Counted from the first letter of the stretch, positions 1-8,998 are shown. The stretch is DNA of 25,756 nt from SABI01 sp963676605 (GCA_963676605.2 CAXXSP010000036.1:1-25756); one strand, 5' to 3'. Notes: generated by a model not told the origin, from the sequence alone. A program made the numbers and translations.

Positions 1-718
1 CCACTCCTGCAATGTACATCTCCCAGCGTCTGCGATAAGGTTTTCCGGGAATCTTCTTCGCCAGCGTATCTATCTGAGCAGGGTATTCGGTCAGGACGAG
101 CGGTTTTTCCTGAGGAAGTTCAGGCTCGACAAGAGTGAGGAATATCCTGTGGAAGGTCTCTTCCCAGGTCTCCGGACCTTCAGGGAGATGAAGTCCCAGT
201 GAGCGTGCGGCCTCTCTCAGCTGAGAGGGACGCTGAAGTTTATCAAGGTCGATGTCCGCATAGGTCCTGCACGCCTCCGCTACACTCATCTTTCTGAACG
301 GCGGAAGGGCATAATCGGGAGTCTCCTTGAGAGAGGTTTGTGCAAGGAGTTCTTCTGTGATAGCTATGGAGTCCTCATCATCGGCACCAACGGTGTAGTA
401 CTCGAGCATGGTGAACTCGGGATTGTGATGGTCTCCGATCTGTTCGTTGTTTCTGAAACATGAAGATATCTGGTAGATGCTCTCTGGATATTCCCTGAGG
501 ATCTGTTTCATGAATACTTCGGGACTCGGAATAAGGTAGAGTTCTCTTGAGGGGCGGAATTCACTGATATAGCGGGCTGAGAAGTTTGCTATGGAGTGTT
601 CGGGAATCAGGTGGGTGGAGAGGGTGGGGGTGAATACCTCCAGGTACCCGTGTGAGTCAAACCAGGATCGGAGATTCCTGTAGAGTTCTCCCCTCTGGCG
701 TATCGCTTCTCTATTCAT
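1..718 (-). CDS. epmA: EF-P lysine ligase, EpmA/PoxA/GenX-like (3' end outside window)
   Basis: Partial gene: 239 codons lie in the window and the C-terminal part runs off the left edge. The product resembles the catalytic core of class II lysyl-tRNA synthetase without the N-terminal anticodon-binding OB domain; it begins directly at the core (MNREAIRQRGELYRNLRSWF), as in EpmA. Visible are motif 1 (FTPTLS, residues 29-34), an IPSPEVFMKQIL segment like the SPEYHMK of EpmA (64-74), and motif 2 (CFRNNE...HHNPEFTMLEYY, 88-108). Motif 3 would be beyond the edge. EpmA ligates beta-lysine or lysine to elongation factor P so that ribosomes pass polyproline stretches. The ATG at 718 has no Shine-Dalgarno; a strong promoter ends 7 nt upstream, so the mRNA is probably leaderless. 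A LysRS paralogue of other function is possible. The EpmA family fit is good; the substrate is inferred. Confidence 0.86.
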   Translation of the reverse strand, partial: MNREAIRQRGELYRNLRSWFDSHGYLEVFTPTLSTHLIPEHSIANFSARYISEFRPSRELYLIPSPEVFMKQILREYPESIYQISSCFRNNEQIGDHHNPEFTMLEYYTVGADDEDSIAITEELLAQTSLKETPDYALPPFRKMSVAEACRTYADIDLDKLQRPSQLREAARSLGLHLPEGPETWEETFHRIFLTLVEPELPQEKPLVLTEYPAQIDTLAKKIPGKPYRRRWEMYIAGV

Positions 719-725
719 ACTGGAG

Positions 726-754
726 AATATACCGTGTGGTTCCTCCGATGTAAA
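726..754 (-). promoter_or_regulatory. Sigma70-type promoter of epmA, leaderless geometry
   Basis: On the minus strand, -35 TTTACA (754-749), a 17-bp spacer and -10 TATATT (731-726). Only 7 nt separate the -10 from the ATG at 718, which places the expected transcription start on or next to the A of the start codon. The only GGAGG nearby lies inside the spacer and would not be transcribed. Confidence 0.7.
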
Positions 755-765
755 GAATCGTTATA

Positions 766-794
766 TGGACACACCTGAACGGGTTAATTATAAT
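766..794 (+). promoter_or_regulatory. Sigma70-type promoter of the mnmE run, leaderless geometry
   Basis: TGGACA (766-771), a 17-bp spacer and a perfect TATAAT (789-794). The start codon at 803 is 8 nt beyond the -10, so transcription should begin at about 801-803. The promoter lies back to back with that of epmA, with 11 bp between the two -35 boxes. Confidence 0.75.
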
Positions 795-802
795 CAGAGC
801 AC

Positions 803-2164
803 ATGAGTATGAATCTCTATCAACATGATGACATTATCTTTGCTCTCGCGACACCTTTCGCCCCAAGCGCACTCGCCGTAATCCGCATAAGCGGTCCGGG
901 CTGCATCGAGGCTTTTTCTCCTTATTTCTCCCGGTCGGAGGCGCTGTTCGGCTCAGAGAGTCATTCCCTCCTTCACGGGATTCTCAGAACGGAGGAAGGA
1001 GAGGATATTGATGAAGTCGTCCTGTCCGTTTTCCGGGGATCGAGAGGGTATACGGGAGAGGAGAGTCTTGAGATCTCCTGTCACGGGAGCCTGTTCGGTA
1101 TAGAGATGATCCTGGATCTTCTCGCCTCAGCCGGAATGAGAAAGGCGGAGCCGGGAGAATTCACCTACCGCGCATTCTCCCACGGGAAGATCGACCTTAC
1201 CCGGAGCGAAGCAGTCATGGAGATTGTTCATTCACACTCCCGTCAGGCTCACTCACTTGCCCTCCATCGTCTTGAGGGTGCGCTGTTTACCCGTATTAAT
1301 GATATAAAAGAGAGACTGCTCAGGGCCATGAGCTCTATCGAAGTGCAGCTCGATTACGCTGAAGATGACTTTTCCGACGAGGTCGAGGTTCCCACCGATG
1401 AGCTCACTGCAGCTCTTGGTGACATCGAATCTCTTCTCGATACCTATAGGGTCGGAAAGATCTACAGGGACGGAGTGAAGATCGTTCTCGCAGGACCGAC
1501 GAATGCCGGAAAATCGACACTGTTCAATCTTCTTATGAAGAGCGAGCGCTCAATTGTCTCAGACACCCACGGTACCACCCGTGATTTCATTGAGGGGCAG
1601 AGTGTCATCGGAGGTATCCCGGCGCTCCTGTTCGATACCGCCGGACTGAGAACGTCCTCGGATCAGATAGAGATGGAGGGAGTGCGGCGCTCCCGCTACC
1701 TTGTCGAGAACTCCGATGTGATACTCCTTCTGGTGGATGCCGATGAGGCTGAGGTTCAGCTGAGCGAACATCTGGATGTCATGGAAGATGAACGGTGCAT
1801 CGTCGTGTATAACAAGGTTGATACCACGAAACGGAGTATACCCGAGGATGTAATCGCTCTCAGCGCAAAAACCGGAGCGGGCTTCGCCCGGCTCGAGAAA
1901 GAGATTCTCTCAAGAATAGGGAAGGGTGTTGCTCTCGGCGGCGGAGATGAGGTGATTATCGAATCAAGACGCCAGTCGGATGAACTGGCAAGGGCAGCTG
2001 ATGCTTTGAAGAGAGCTCTTGCCTCCGAAGCTGAGGAGCAGCCGCTCGATGTTCTCGCTGTCGATCTCCATGAGGCCCTCGAAGCGATAGGAAATCTCAC
2101 GGGAGAGGTCACCTCTTCTGATATCCTCGATACGATTTTCAGTGGATTCTGTGTAGGAAAATAA
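803..2164 (+). CDS. mnmE: tRNA modification GTPase MnmE (TrmE)
   Basis: 453 residues, full length for the family. With MnmG it makes the 5-(carboxymethyl)aminomethyl modification of wobble uridine in tRNA. The N-terminal folate-binding TrmE_N domain (about 8-125) begins DDIIFALATPFAPSALAVIR. The G domain sits inside a helical domain: G1 GPTNAGKST (231-239, Thr where many have Pro-Asn), G2 TTRD, G3 DTAGLR and G4 NKVD. The C-terminus ends in the CxGK motif as CVGK, with the Cys conserved in the family. The start could be ATG 803 or ATG 809; there is no Shine-Dalgarno, and the promoter position suggests leaderless initiation at 803. mnmG begins one base after its stop, so the two are co-transcribed, as expected for partners in one complex. 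Confidence 0.97.
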   Translation: MSMNLYQHDDIIFALATPFAPSALAVIRISGPGCIEAFSPYFSRSEALFGSESHSLLHGILRTEEGEDIDEVVLSVFRGSRGYTGEESLEISCHGSLFGIEMILDLLASAGMRKAEPGEFTYRAFSHGKIDLTRSEAVMEIVHSHSRQAHSLALHRLEGALFTRINDIKERLLRAMSSIEVQLDYAEDDFSDEVEVPTDELTAALGDIESLLDTYRVGKIYRDGVKIVLAGPTNAGKSTLFNLLMKSERSIVSDTHGTTRDFIEGQSVIGGIPALLFDTAGLRTSSDQIEMEGVRRSRYLVENSDVILLLVDADEAEVQLSEHLDVMEDERCIVVYNKVDTTKRSIPEDVIALSAKTGAGFARLEKEILSRIGKGVALGGGDEVIIESRRQSDELARAADALKRALASEAEEQPLDVLAVDLHEALEAIGNLTGEVTSSDILDTIFSGFCVGK

Positions 2165-2165
2165 T

Positions 2166-3974
2166 ATGGATTATGATGTGATAGTGATCGGCGCAGGGCA
2201 TGCAGGCATTGAAGCTGCACTGGCCTCCAGCCGACTCGGAAAGAAGACCCTTCTGGTGACGCAGAATCTTGATGCGATCGGACGCCTCAGCTGCAACCCC
2301 GCCATCGGCGGTCTTGCCAAAGGAAATATCGTGAGGGAAGTGGACGCACTCGGGGGAGAGATGGGACATCTCATCGATGCCTCGATGATCCAGTTCCGTG
2401 TCCTCAACAGGAGACGGGGACCTGCCGTGCAGGCGCCCCGTGCCCAGGCAGATAAGTTCACCTACCATCGTCTTGCGAAGGAGACGGTAGAAGGAACTCC
2501 CAATCTCTCTGTTTTCCAGGATACCATCGTCGATATCCTTTCGGATGAGAAGACGGGCTGTGCCACAGAGATCGTAACTGAACGGGGAAACCGTATCAGC
2601 GCGAAGCGTATTGTTCTGACTACAGGAACCTTCATGGAAGGGAAGATTTTCATCGGCGAGTATGTCGCCTCCTCAGGAAGGATCGGAGAGCCTGCAGCGA
2701 TCGGTCTCGGCGATGCGCTGAGGAAGAAAGGGTTCCGGATAGCACGTCTGAAGACAGGAACACCTGCACGGGTGAAGAAGTCGACTCTTGATTTCTCGAA
2801 AATGGAGATCCAGGAAGGTGATGAGGTGATGATGCCCTTCAGCTTCGACTACGATGCAGTAGAACGCCCCTCGCTTCCCTGTTATGTCGTCTTCACGAAT
2901 GACAAGACCCATGCCATCATCCAGCGGAACATGCATCGCTCTCCCCTGTATTCGGGAGTTATCGTCGGAAAAGGTCCCCGTTACTGCCCGTCGATCGAAG
3001 ACAAGGTCGTGCGGTTTCCGAACCGGGACCGTCACCAGATCTTTGTCGAGCCCGAAGGTGTGGGAACAGAGGAGTATTACCTGAACGGTATGAGCTCCTC
3101 TCTTCCTGAGGACGTGCAGAGAGAGTATATCCACAGTATCCCGGGACTTGAGGAAGCTGAGATCATGAGACCGGGGTATGCGGTGGAGTATGATTTTTCC
3201 GATCCCACCGACCTCTACCCGTCGCTCGAATCGAAGCATATGAGACACCTCTTCATCGCAGGACAGACCAACGGCACCAGCGGCTACGAGGAAGCCGCCT
3301 GTCAGGGACTCCTCGCGGGAATCAACGCAGTTAGAAGTCTGGAGGGGGAAGACCCTCTTGTCCTCACCCGCTCGGAGGCCTACACCGGTGTTCTTATCGA
3401 TGACCTTGTTACAAAAGGGACGAACGAGCCCTATAGAATGTTCACCAGCCGGGCCGAGTACCGACTCAACCTCCGCCATGACAGTGCAGACCAGAGACTT
3501 ACACCCTACGGGTATGAGATCGGCCTTCAAAGTGAGCAGAACATGGAACGGCTCACCCGGAAGATCGAGAAGATCGATATGGTGAAAACTCTTCTTGATG
3601 CCAGGAGGATAGGAGGAAAGAAAGCCTCTGAATACCTCAAGCAGGTTGAGATCACCATGGATGATATCAGAAAGGAGATTCCGGAGCTCGAGCAGGTGGA
3701 ACCGTCCATCACCTACCAGGTGGAACTCGATGTGAAGTACAGCGGGTATATCCAGCGGCAGGAGAAGCAGGTGGAACGCCATTTGAAGATGGAGAAGATC
3801 ATGATCCCCGATGATTTCGAATACGAACATATTGAGGGGCTCAGTGCTGAGGCGAAGGAGAAGTTCAAGGCCATACGGCCGAAGAACCTCGGACAGGCCG
3901 GACGTATCAGCGGAGTGAGGAATTCCGATATGGCAGTCCTTATGGTTATCCTCAACCGAAGAGAGAAGAGATAG
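2166..3974 (+). CDS. mnmG: tRNA uridine-5-carboxymethylaminomethyl synthesis enzyme MnmG (GidA)
   Basis: 602 residues, slightly short against the usual 610-630. FAD-binding partner of MnmE in wobble-uridine modification. The N-terminal Rossmann motif GAGHAG is at 9-14. Family signatures follow: SCNPAIGGLAKG (about 42-53), RLKTGTPAR, GPRYCPSIEDK, GQTNGTSGYEEAA and MFTSRAEYRL. The C-terminal helical GidA-associated domain, which contacts MnmE and tRNA, is present and ends with GRISGVRNSDMAVLMVIL. Start ATG 2166 follows AGGA at 2155-2158 inside the end of mnmE, with a 7-nt gap; rsmG follows 3 bp after the stop. The frame is intact and no key residue is missing. Confidence 0.97.
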   Translation: MDYDVIVIGAGHAGIEAALASSRLGKKTLLVTQNLDAIGRLSCNPAIGGLAKGNIVREVDALGGEMGHLIDASMIQFRVLNRRRGPAVQAPRAQADKFTYHRLAKETVEGTPNLSVFQDTIVDILSDEKTGCATEIVTERGNRISAKRIVLTTGTFMEGKIFIGEYVASSGRIGEPAAIGLGDALRKKGFRIARLKTGTPARVKKSTLDFSKMEIQEGDEVMMPFSFDYDAVERPSLPCYVVFTNDKTHAIIQRNMHRSPLYSGVIVGKGPRYCPSIEDKVVRFPNRDRHQIFVEPEGVGTEEYYLNGMSSSLPEDVQREYIHSIPGLEEAEIMRPGYAVEYDFSDPTDLYPSLESKHMRHLFIAGQTNGTSGYEEAACQGLLAGINAVRSLEGEDPLVLTRSEAYTGVLIDDLVTKGTNEPYRMFTSRAEYRLNLRHDSADQRLTPYGYEIGLQSEQNMERLTRKIEKIDMVKTLLDARRIGGKKASEYLKQVEITMDDIRKEIPELEQVEPSITYQVELDVKYSGYIQRQEKQVERHLKMEKIMIPDDFEYEHIEGLSAEAKEKFKAIRPKNLGQAGRISGVRNSDMAVLMVILNRREKR

Positions 3975-3977
3975 CGT

Positions 3978-4664
3978 ATGGACAGAAATAGACTGTTTGA
4001 TCTTCTGAAGAAGGGGACCGATACCTTGGGTTTTACGCTCTCTTCTGACCAGTGGAGTCAGCTGGAACGTTTCTATGACGAACTCATGCTGTTCAATGAT
4101 GTCTACCGCCTCGTGAACGCAAAGGATGAGGAACTGATCATCAAACACTTCCTTGACTCCCTTGCTCCGGCAGTTTTCCTGAAAGATATTATTAAAGAAG
4201 AGGAGTCTCCTTCCTGCGCCGATGTCGGCAGCGGGGGAGGATTCCCGGCTATTCCCCTTGCCATCCTCTTCCCTTCCACCCGATGGACACTGATCGAGCG
4301 GTCAGGGAAGCGCGCCGGTTTTCTTCTGAACGTTGTTGCAGCCTGTAACCTTCAGGGGCGCGTGGCTGTTTTAAATAAAGACTTGAAGAATATAGACGCC
4401 TTCTATCATATGGTGACCTTCAGGGCTGTTTCATCGCTTGTAGAAGTGATGGCTCCACTGGACAGGATCGTTACTCCTGGCGGATACATATGTGCATATA
4501 AGGGACGCCTTTCACAGGTGCACGAGGAGATGAAAGATCTTCAGGCAGAGAGCAGAAGTGAGAGGGAAGGAAGTCTTGCGGGGTATGAATATCATCTCCA
4601 TGATGTGAAAACCCCTTTCCTCGAGTCCGAGAGAACACTCGCGGTTCTCAGGAAGAGTGAATAA
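3978..4664 (+). CDS. rsmG: 16S rRNA m7G methyltransferase RsmG (GidB)
   Basis: 228 residues, normal for RsmG. It methylates N7 of a G in the 530 loop of 16S rRNA (G527 in E. coli) using SAM. The SAM-binding motif reads ADVGSGGGFPAIPLAI at about 80-95. The family usually has GxGFPG, so the Ala after FP is a small departure. Other family marks are the N-terminal WSQLERFYDELMLFNDVYRLV helix pair with HFLDSLAP, and VTFRAVSSL (the RAVA-like loop), followed by the GGYICAYKG strand. It follows mnmG by 3 bp, the classical mnmE-mnmG-rsmG order. In many bacteria parA/parB comes next; here uppP and ftsK follow instead. Confidence 0.93.
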   Translation: MDRNRLFDLLKKGTDTLGFTLSSDQWSQLERFYDELMLFNDVYRLVNAKDEELIIKHFLDSLAPAVFLKDIIKEEESPSCADVGSGGGFPAIPLAILFPSTRWTLIERSGKRAGFLLNVVAACNLQGRVAVLNKDLKNIDAFYHMVTFRAVSSLVEVMAPLDRIVTPGGYICAYKGRLSQVHEEMKDLQAESRSEREGSLAGYEYHLHDVKTPFLESERTLAVLRKSE

Positions 4665-4676
4665 TAAGGGGAGAGT

Positions 4677-5489
4677 ATGACAGATACGTTGTCACTGATA
4701 GAATCGGCATTTCTTGGTGTTATTCAGGGACTGACCGAGTTCCTTCCTGTATCAAGCAGCGGTCATCTCATTCTTGCCCGTCACCTGTTCTCCATGCCGG
4801 AGGTCCCGCTGCTCTTTGATGTGACGCTCCATGTCGCGACTCTGATTGTCGTTCTCTTTTTCTACCGCAGATATGTGTGGGGAATTCTTATTGCCCTTCT
4901 CCGTCTTGTCCGACGCGATGTCGGGGAGGAAGACCGGGGTAACCTGAGAATCCTTCTCAATATGATCATCTCGACGGTCGCCACCGTCATCCTTGCCCTT
5001 GTGTTGAAGGCACTGCTTCCGGATGCAGAGCATATTACACAGGTGGCTGTACTGATGTACGTGACTGCGGCACTGCTTCTCTACCGCCCGAAGAAGGAAA
5101 AAAGGGGAGGTATCACTGAACTGAAAGCCTCACACGCTCTTCTCATCGGTTTTGCACAGGGGTTCGGGACCCTCGCGGGTATCAGCCGGTCAGGTATCAC
5201 GATCACGGCTTCCCATGCTGCGGGACTGGAGAGAAAGGATGCGGGTACCTATTCCTTCCTCCTTTCCATCCCCGCTATTCTCGGCGCTCTGGTCCTTGCT
5301 CTCGCTGAAGGAGCCACCGGTGCCCCCCCCGTCTCAGCGGCAGCTCTCACCATCGGATCAGTTTCTGCATTGATTACGGGATTTTTCTCTCTTAAGATGT
5401 TACTATGGGTGATAGGTAAAGCGAGGCTCTGGTATTTCAGTATCTATCTGGTATGTGCGTCTACAGGATTGCTCTTGTTCTCGATGTAA
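4677..5489 (+). CDS. uppP: Undecaprenyl-diphosphate phosphatase UppP (BacA)
   Basis: 270 residues, the typical BacA length. Polytopic membrane enzyme that dephosphorylates undecaprenyl diphosphate to recycle the lipid carrier for peptidoglycan and other envelope polymers; overproduction gives bacitracin resistance in other bacteria. Both signature regions are present: IQGLTEFLPVSSSGHL (16-31) with the catalytic Glu and the Ser/His cluster, and AGISRSGITI (about 167-176) with the phosphate-binding Arg. Six to eight hydrophobic segments are visible. Start ATG 4677 follows AAGGGGAG at 4666-4673, a strong ribosome site. It lies 12 bp after rsmG and 21 bp before ftsK. Confidence 0.95.
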   Translation: MTDTLSLIESAFLGVIQGLTEFLPVSSSGHLILARHLFSMPEVPLLFDVTLHVATLIVVLFFYRRYVWGILIALLRLVRRDVGEEDRGNLRILLNMIISTVATVILALVLKALLPDAEHITQVAVLMYVTAALLLYRPKKEKRGGITELKASHALLIGFAQGFGTLAGISRSGITITASHAAGLERKDAGTYSFLLSIPAILGALVLALAEGATGAPPVSAAALTIGSVSALITGFFSLKMLLWVIGKARLWYFSIYLVCASTGLLLFSM

Positions 5490-5510
5490 AGAAATGACGA
5501 GGAGGTCAGT

Positions 5511-8159
5511 GTGAAAGGGAAGAAGTTCTTAGCTCGTGTTCTGGCACTGATCTGTTTCGCGGCGTCGGCGCTGTCATTCGTGATCATCCTCGCTCCGCGC
5601 TCCTGGATCGAGTTCCTCCCTTTCTTCCCTCAGGTGGAACGTGCCTTCTCAGTCCTTATCCCATACACGCAGGTATCCCAGATCCCACAACCGTATCAGA
5701 TCTATCTCATACCGGCTTTTCTCTTGCTTTCAGCCCTCCTTTTTCTTCTTTTTCAGAAAGCTCTCAGATTCTGGTGGCTTATTCCAGCTCTCTACGTCGT
5801 CTACTATACCCTGTTTATCTTCCTGAGACTCACCGGAAAGTTCTCAACGCCCGGAAGAGCTCTTGCTGTGCTCAGCTCCAATCCCTTCCTCGGCCAGCTG
5901 CTGCTGACACTGGCACTCATTCTGGAAGGCATTATCGTTCTCCTTTTCCTTTTCCTCTCAGTCAGACTGGGTAGGAAGCCCTCCTCTTCAAAGAAGAAAC
6001 AGGTGAACAGAAAAACCGGAGAACCGGGAAAAGGAAAAGAGAAAGAACCTGAGACTCAGAAGGAGATGAAGAATAGGAAGAGAAAGAGGAAAGAGGATAC
6101 AAAGAGCAGAAGGCGGAAAGAGAAAGAGAGGCCGGTTTCCCCGGCAGCTGAACCAGCCGCTCAGCAGGTCTCAAGTGAAGGGCCTCTGGCCTTCCCCACC
6201 CTGAAAGATGTTCCCGATATGCCTACGGTCGGAGTGACCCGTGATCAGGGTATCTACATGGGCAGACTGAATGAACTGAGTGACTCCTCCCTTGTGCTTA
6301 CCGACGTACCCGTCGAGGTGGAAGTTCCCGATGAAGAGGAAGAGCCGGCAGCAGGAAAAAGAAATCATCTCCAGTCATTATATGAACACCTTGAGCAGGA
6401 CCGTATGACCAGGGACTTCACCGTCCCCACACGTGTTCCTCCTCTCACCTCAAAGGGTTCGGCACCAGAAGCAGCAGTGGAAAAAGAGAACATACGGGAA
6501 TCTACTCCCGAGAAGACGGAGGTTGTTCCCGAGAAGAGAGCTGATACCAGTGAAGCTGCACCTGTGAAGCCCCCGGTTTCCCGTCAGACTCAGACGTCCG
6601 TACAGGATTCTCAAAGAGCTGAAAGCGAGACGCCTCAGGAAGCTGAAGACCCGCCTGATACTTCTTCAGATGATATTGATTATGTCAGCGGAGTCGGAGG
6701 ACTTGTGCGTGACAGCTCTTCTGCCCTCCTCTCGAGAAGCAGGATAGGGTACACCCATCCTTCTGAGGAGCTTCTCGATTCGTATCCGAATCACTCCACG
6801 GAAGTTGATGAGGAGACCAGGAATGCCGGACAGCGGCTGATGGACACCCTGAGAGAGTTTAAGATCGAGGCGAAGGTCGCGAATATCATAAAAGGACCGA
6901 CAGTCACTATGTACGAGGTAACTCTTGCCCCCGGTGTGAGAGTTAGCAGCATCATAAACCTGAGTGATAATATCGCAATGGAGCTTGCAGCACAGCGGGT
7001 GCGAATCGTCGCTCCCATTCCGGGAAAGCAGGCGGTAGGCATCGAGGTCCCCAATCCGCACCGCTCCATAATCGGTTTCCGTGACCTTCTCGGAACGGTA
7101 GACTCCCATAAGACTCCCCACCTCCCGATGATCCTCGGAAGAAAGATCACCGGAGAGCCGGTTGTCATGGATATAGCCCGTACGCCCCACCTCCTGATTG
7201 CAGGAGCCACCGGTTCAGGTAAGAGTGTCTGTGTGAATGCTCTGATCAACTCCCTTCTCTACCTGAAGTCTCCGAAGGAGGTACGGCTGATCCTTGTCGA
7301 TCCGAAGATCGTCGAGCTGAGGATGTACAACGGAATTCCCCATCTTCTCACTCCCGTCATCACCGAACCCAAGAAGACGATCAAGGCTCTCGAATTCTGC
7401 CTTTATGAGATGGACCGCAGGTACAAGATGCTCAACTCCCTCGCAGTACGTAACATCTCTGCGTACAACTCGAAAGTCGCCTCACAGAAGATCGCGCGTG
7501 AGCGTCTCCCCTATATCGTCGTTGTCATCGATGAGTTCGCCGATATCATGACCACCGTAGGGAAAGAACTCGAGACGATCCTCGCCCGCCTTGCGGCGAT
7601 GGCCCGTGCAGTGGGAATCCACCTCGTACTTGCTACGCAACGTCCGTCTTCGGATGTCATTACAGGAACCATCAAGTCCAATATCCCATCCCGTATCGCC
7701 TTCACCGTGAGCGGACAGATCAACAGCCGTATCATCATAGATGAAAACGGAGCAGAGAAACTGCTCGGCCAGGGCGATATGCTCCTAGCTCCCGGCTGGG
7801 AACCGAACAGCACCAGAATCCAGGGAGCGTTCCTCTCGGATGATGAGGTGGAACGGGTAGTCGAGTATGTGAAGACACAGGGTGAACCTGATTATCTTGA
7901 CGAGTCGTTCTTCGAGGATGAGGTAGAGAGCAGCGATGAGAGCGATGATGAGCTGGATGATGACAGCGATGAAGCGCTTCGCGAGAAGGCTATCCGTATT
8001 ATCGTCGAGAGAAACGGGGCGAGTGCCTCCTACTTGCAGAGAAGGCTGAGAATAGGATACAACAAAGCAGCGAGAATCATTGAACTGCTGGAGGAAGAGG
8101 GCGTCGTAGGACCTTCTCGAGGCAGTAAACCGAGAGAACTTCTTCGGATACCCGATTGA
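5511..8159 (+). CDS. ftsK: DNA translocase FtsK/SpoIIIE
   Basis: 882 residues, GTG start at 5511 behind GGAGG (5501-5505, 5-nt gap). Septum-anchored ATPase that pumps chromosome termini through the closing division septum. About four N-terminal membrane helices (roughly 5-27, 67-84, 87-107, 125-150) are followed by a strongly basic Lys/Arg run (155-205) and a long acidic, Pro-rich linker to about 430. The alpha/beta motor follows, with Walker A GATGSGKS (about 565-572), the DPKxVEL segment and Walker B VVVIDEFAD (about 667-675). An acidic Asp/Glu/Ser hinge (about 803-825) leads to the C-terminal gamma winged helix (ASASYLQRRLRIGYNKAARI...), which reads DNA polarity sequences. The linker is low-complexity and probably unstructured. 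Domain order is complete and the frame is intact. Confidence 0.96.
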   Translation: MKGKKFLARVLALICFAASALSFVIILAPRSWIEFLPFFPQVERAFSVLIPYTQVSQIPQPYQIYLIPAFLLLSALLFLLFQKALRFWWLIPALYVVYYTLFIFLRLTGKFSTPGRALAVLSSNPFLGQLLLTLALILEGIIVLLFLFLSVRLGRKPSSSKKKQVNRKTGEPGKGKEKEPETQKEMKNRKRKRKEDTKSRRRKEKERPVSPAAEPAAQQVSSEGPLAFPTLKDVPDMPTVGVTRDQGIYMGRLNELSDSSLVLTDVPVEVEVPDEEEEPAAGKRNHLQSLYEHLEQDRMTRDFTVPTRVPPLTSKGSAPEAAVEKENIRESTPEKTEVVPEKRADTSEAAPVKPPVSRQTQTSVQDSQRAESETPQEAEDPPDTSSDDIDYVSGVGGLVRDSSSALLSRSRIGYTHPSEELLDSYPNHSTEVDEETRNAGQRLMDTLREFKIEAKVANIIKGPTVTMYEVTLAPGVRVSSIINLSDNIAMELAAQRVRIVAPIPGKQAVGIEVPNPHRSIIGFRDLLGTVDSHKTPHLPMILGRKITGEPVVMDIARTPHLLIAGATGSGKSVCVNALINSLLYLKSPKEVRLILVDPKIVELRMYNGIPHLLTPVITEPKKTIKALEFCLYEMDRRYKMLNSLAVRNISAYNSKVASQKIARERLPYIVVVIDEFADIMTTVGKELETILARLAAMARAVGIHLVLATQRPSSDVITGTIKSNIPSRIAFTVSGQINSRIIIDENGAEKLLGQGDMLLAPGWEPNSTRIQGAFLSDDEVERVVEYVKTQGEPDYLDESFFEDEVESSDESDDELDDDSDEALREKAIRIIVERNGASASYLQRRLRIGYNKAARIIELLEEEGVVGPSRGSKPRELLRIPD

Positions 8160-8173
8160 TCGAGGAGCCTTCT

Positions 8174-8998
8174 ATGAACAGTCATCAGACAGCATCTGTG
8201 AACGGGACTCTGGTCCCCAGAAGCGAGTGTGTTATCTCCATCGACGAGCCTGCCTTCCAGAGCGCGTACAGCGTGTATGAATCGCTGAAACTCGTGAATT
8301 CCCACCTGATCTATCCTGAAGATCATATTGCCCGACTCTTCAGCTCGGCAGCACGGTCTCTCCATCAATCATCAGTTTGACTCAGGATCAGATCATTTCC
8401 TTTATACGGAACCTCATTGAGTATGAGAACTGCCGTGAGGCCACCATCCGTATCACCCTCACCGGAGGCGAAAACCCGAGACTGTACATCACTCACACAG
8501 GATCTTCTCACCTATCCCGAGTCCTACTACAGCGATGGTGTAAAGGTGATCTCCTACAGGGGTGAGCGCTACCTTCCCCAGTACAAGACCGGAAATCTGC
8601 TGCTCAATCACCTTTCCCGTGCAGAAGCAAAAGAACGCGGTGCTTTCGAAGCTCTCCTGCAGAACTATGAAGGATATCTGCTTGAGGGATCACGGACGAA
8701 CCTGTTCGCCCTGAAGGGAGACACCCTCTTCACGGCTCCCACCGAGATGGTGCTTGAGGGCGTGACACGTGACCATATCATCGAGGCGGCAGGGCAGCTC
8801 TCCCTCTCCGTTGAATATGAACTCCTCGGTTACGAAACAGTTATAGCAGGCCATTATGACGGACTGTTCATCTCTTCCACTTCGATGGGAGCACTTCCCG
8901 TGTGCTCGCTTGACGACACGGCTCTCCCCTTCCGTCATGAACATACGAAGAATATCCACAGACTCATTCGTTCATGGGAGAATAACCTACTACCATAA
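8174..8998 (+). pseudogene. Class IV PLP-dependent aminotransferase (BCAT/ADC-lyase fold), double frameshift
   Basis: Start ATG 8174 follows GAGGAG (8162-8167). The first part (8174 to about 8358) encodes a typical N-terminus with EPAFQSAYSVYESLK and HIARLFSSAAR. That frame then reaches TGA at 8378-8380. The expected continuation (SLTQDQIISFIRNLIEY, then CREATIRITLTGG) lies in another frame from about 8359 to 8496. The original frame resumes with QDLLTYPESYYSDG and carries the PLP lysine (QYKTGNLLLNHL), EALLQNYEGYLLEGSRTNLF, MVLEGVTRDH and ISSTSMGALPV through to 8998. The two shifts coincide with TCTCTC at 8357-8362 and CACACA at 8494-8499. One fewer TC and one more CA would give a single continuous protein of about 274 residues, so the net change is zero. 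This is a broken gene or a local sequence error. The fold includes branched-chain and D-amino-acid aminotransferases and aminodeoxychorismate lyase; the substrate cannot be told. Confidence 0.8.

Noticed and set aside
2673..4148. Long open frame of 491 codons on the minus strand, antisense to mnmG and the start of rsmG
   Set aside because: It mirrors the two well-supported genes, has no ribosome site or recognisable protein features, and is explained by the codon bias of the plus-strand genes.
803..4664. mnmE-mnmG-rsmG as a marker for a replication origin
   Set aside because: This cluster is near the origin in many bacteria, but there is no dnaA, parAB, rnpA or yidC neighbour, no visible DnaA-box cluster, and no intergenic space for an origin.
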